From positions 1-24,964 of the forward strand of contig CAYRLW010000049.1 of NCBI GenBank assembly GCA_964425215.1: a stretch of 24,964 nucleotides of DNA. The letters run 5' to 3'. The position numbers and the translations under genes are program-made. This DNA is from CAYRLW01 sp964425215. Lineage in GTDB: Bacteria; Spirochaetota; Spirochaetia; Treponematales; Breznakiellaceae. Of this stretch, positions 24,187 through 24,964 are shown one piece after another. Position 1 is the first letter of the stretch. The number at the start of each line of letters is the position of its first letter. The notes beneath the pieces are model-generated. The model saw only the letters and a list, made by a program, of their open reading frames with translations, did not search any database and was not told the DNA's origin.

Positions 24187-24964
24187 ATGAAAGAGACCGA
24201 ACGGCAATCCGAGGAACGCAGCTGGGAGACGGCGAAGACGCTCGCCGAGGCCCTGCCCTATATCCAGGTTTATGACCGCGAGACCGTGGTCATCAAATAC
24301 GGCGGCCACGCCATGGGCGAAAGCGCCGTGGCGAAACAGTTCGCCGCCGATGTGGTGCTGCTGAAACTGATGGGCGTGAACCCTGTGGTGGTCCACGGCG
24401 GCGGCCCGCAGATCAGCGCCATGCTGGACAAGGCGGGCGTGAAGTCGGCCTTCGTCGACGGCCTGCGCGTCACGGACAAGGACACCATGCAGGTGGCCGA
24501 GATGGTCCTGTCGGGCGCGGTGAATAAAGAGATCGCCCACTGGATCACCGTCGCGGGCAAGGAAGCCGACGTGCGCGGCGTCGGCCTGTCGGGCAAGGAC
24601 GCCGGCCTGCTGACCGTCGAGCGTACTCGCCGCACCAAGCGCGACCCCGACAGCATGATCGAGCATGAGGTCGATCTGGGCTTCGTCGGCGAACCAACCA
24701 AGGTCGATCCCAAGCTGATCAAGGGTCTGATCGCGTCCGAGACCGAGGACTGGGTGCCGGTCATCGCCCCCATCGGCGTGGCCGAGGACGGCCTGACCTA
24801 TAACGTCAACGCCGACACGGTGGCGGGCGCCATAGCGGGGTCGCTGGGCGCCAAGCGGATGCTGCTGCTGACGGACGTAGCGGGGGTCAAGGGTGCGGAC
24901 GGCGAGATCATCCGCCAGATGAACCTGGACGACGCCCAGAAGCTGATCGACACCGGCGTCGCCA
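24187..24964 (+). CDS. argB: Acetylglutamate kinase ArgB (3' end cut by window)
   Basis: It phosphorylates N-acetyl-L-glutamate in arginine biosynthesis. From ATG 24187 the frame is open to the window end (259 codons; the family is about 300 residues, so the last 40 or so lie outside). The amino-acid kinase marks are VVIKYGGHAMG (the ATP-phosphate Lys), VVVHGGGPQIS, GLRVTDKDTM, GLSGKDAGLL, NVNADTVAGAIAG and LLLTDVAGVKG. The N-terminal extension before VVIKYGG is typical of arginine-sensitive alphaproteobacterial ArgB. GGA sits close before the ATG but the Shine-Dalgarno is weak. It is GC-rich again, marking the return to chromosome backbone after the AT-rich genes. Confidence 0.96.
   Translation, partial: MKETERQSEERSWETAKTLAEALPYIQVYDRETVVIKYGGHAMGESAVAKQFAADVVLLKLMGVNPVVVHGGGPQISAMLDKAGVKSAFVDGLRVTDKDTMQVAEMVLSGAVNKEIAHWITVAGKEADVRGVGLSGKDAGLLTVERTRRTKRDPDSMIEHEVDLGFVGEPTKVDPKLIKGLIASETEDWVPVIAPIGVAEDGLTYNVNADTVAGAIAGSLGAKRMLLLTDVAGVKGADGEIIRQMNLDDAQKLIDTGVA

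Noticed and set aside
1..24964. CRISPR arrays, tRNA or rRNA genes, insertion sequences and integrases.
   Set aside because: No regularly spaced repeats, no tRNA-like cloverleaf and no transposase or integrase motif were seen on either strand, including at the edges of the AT-rich segment.

Overview
The window looks like a stretch of a GC-rich alphaproteobacterial chromosome, most likely Caulobacterales (Caulobacter/Brevundimonas-like). That assignment rests on gene style, codon use and one promoter of Caulobacter housekeeping type, not on a marker gene, so it is moderately sure. The left edge cuts a type II secretion (T2SS) secretin gene and the right edge cuts argB (acetylglutamate kinase).

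Region 1 (1-6968) is T2SS. gspD runs rightward and meets a leftward operon head-on with a 4-base gap. The leftward operon reads gspE - sulfotransferase-like - family 2 glycosyltransferase - gspF - gspI-like pseudopilin, with a 1- or 4-base start/stop overlap at every junction. Two polymer- or protein-modifying enzymes are therefore translationally locked inside a secretion operon.

Region 2 (7027-9705) holds one leftward gene for a Sec-exported, Cys-free and (after the start) Met-free beta-rich protein. It has its own good promoter and a very strong intrinsic terminator, and looks like an abundant surface or secreted protein. Next to it, rightward, is a sulfotransferase gene broken by a single-base frameshift. 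The 436-base non-coding gap between them carries the promoter, a hairpin and repeated GTTATAA elements.

Region 3 (9730-21228) is a long leftward surface-glycan block. In transcription order it has a GDP-mannose pyrophosphorylase fused to an AGE-family isomerase domain, a large multidomain family 2 glycosyltransferase, a tandem GT4 glycosyltransferase, an unrecognised protein with a DUF4214-like segment, a TPR protein, rmlD, rmlA, and a GT-D-like protein. It supplies GDP-mannose and dTDP-rhamnose (rmlB and rmlC are not in the window) and several transferases.

Region 4 (21373-24132) runs rightward: a second intact sulfotransferase-like gene, a GT-B-like transferase and an FkbM methyltransferase with a DUF4214-like N-terminus. 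The last two genes and the tail of the first are clearly AT-richer than the rest, suggesting an acquired segment placed just before the housekeeping gene argB.

Taken together, the inferred theme is making, decorating (rhamnose/mannose, methyl, possibly sulfate) and exporting a cell-surface layer. The most notable signals are the modification enzymes embedded in the T2SS operon and the S-layer-like exported protein beside it. The link between them is inference.
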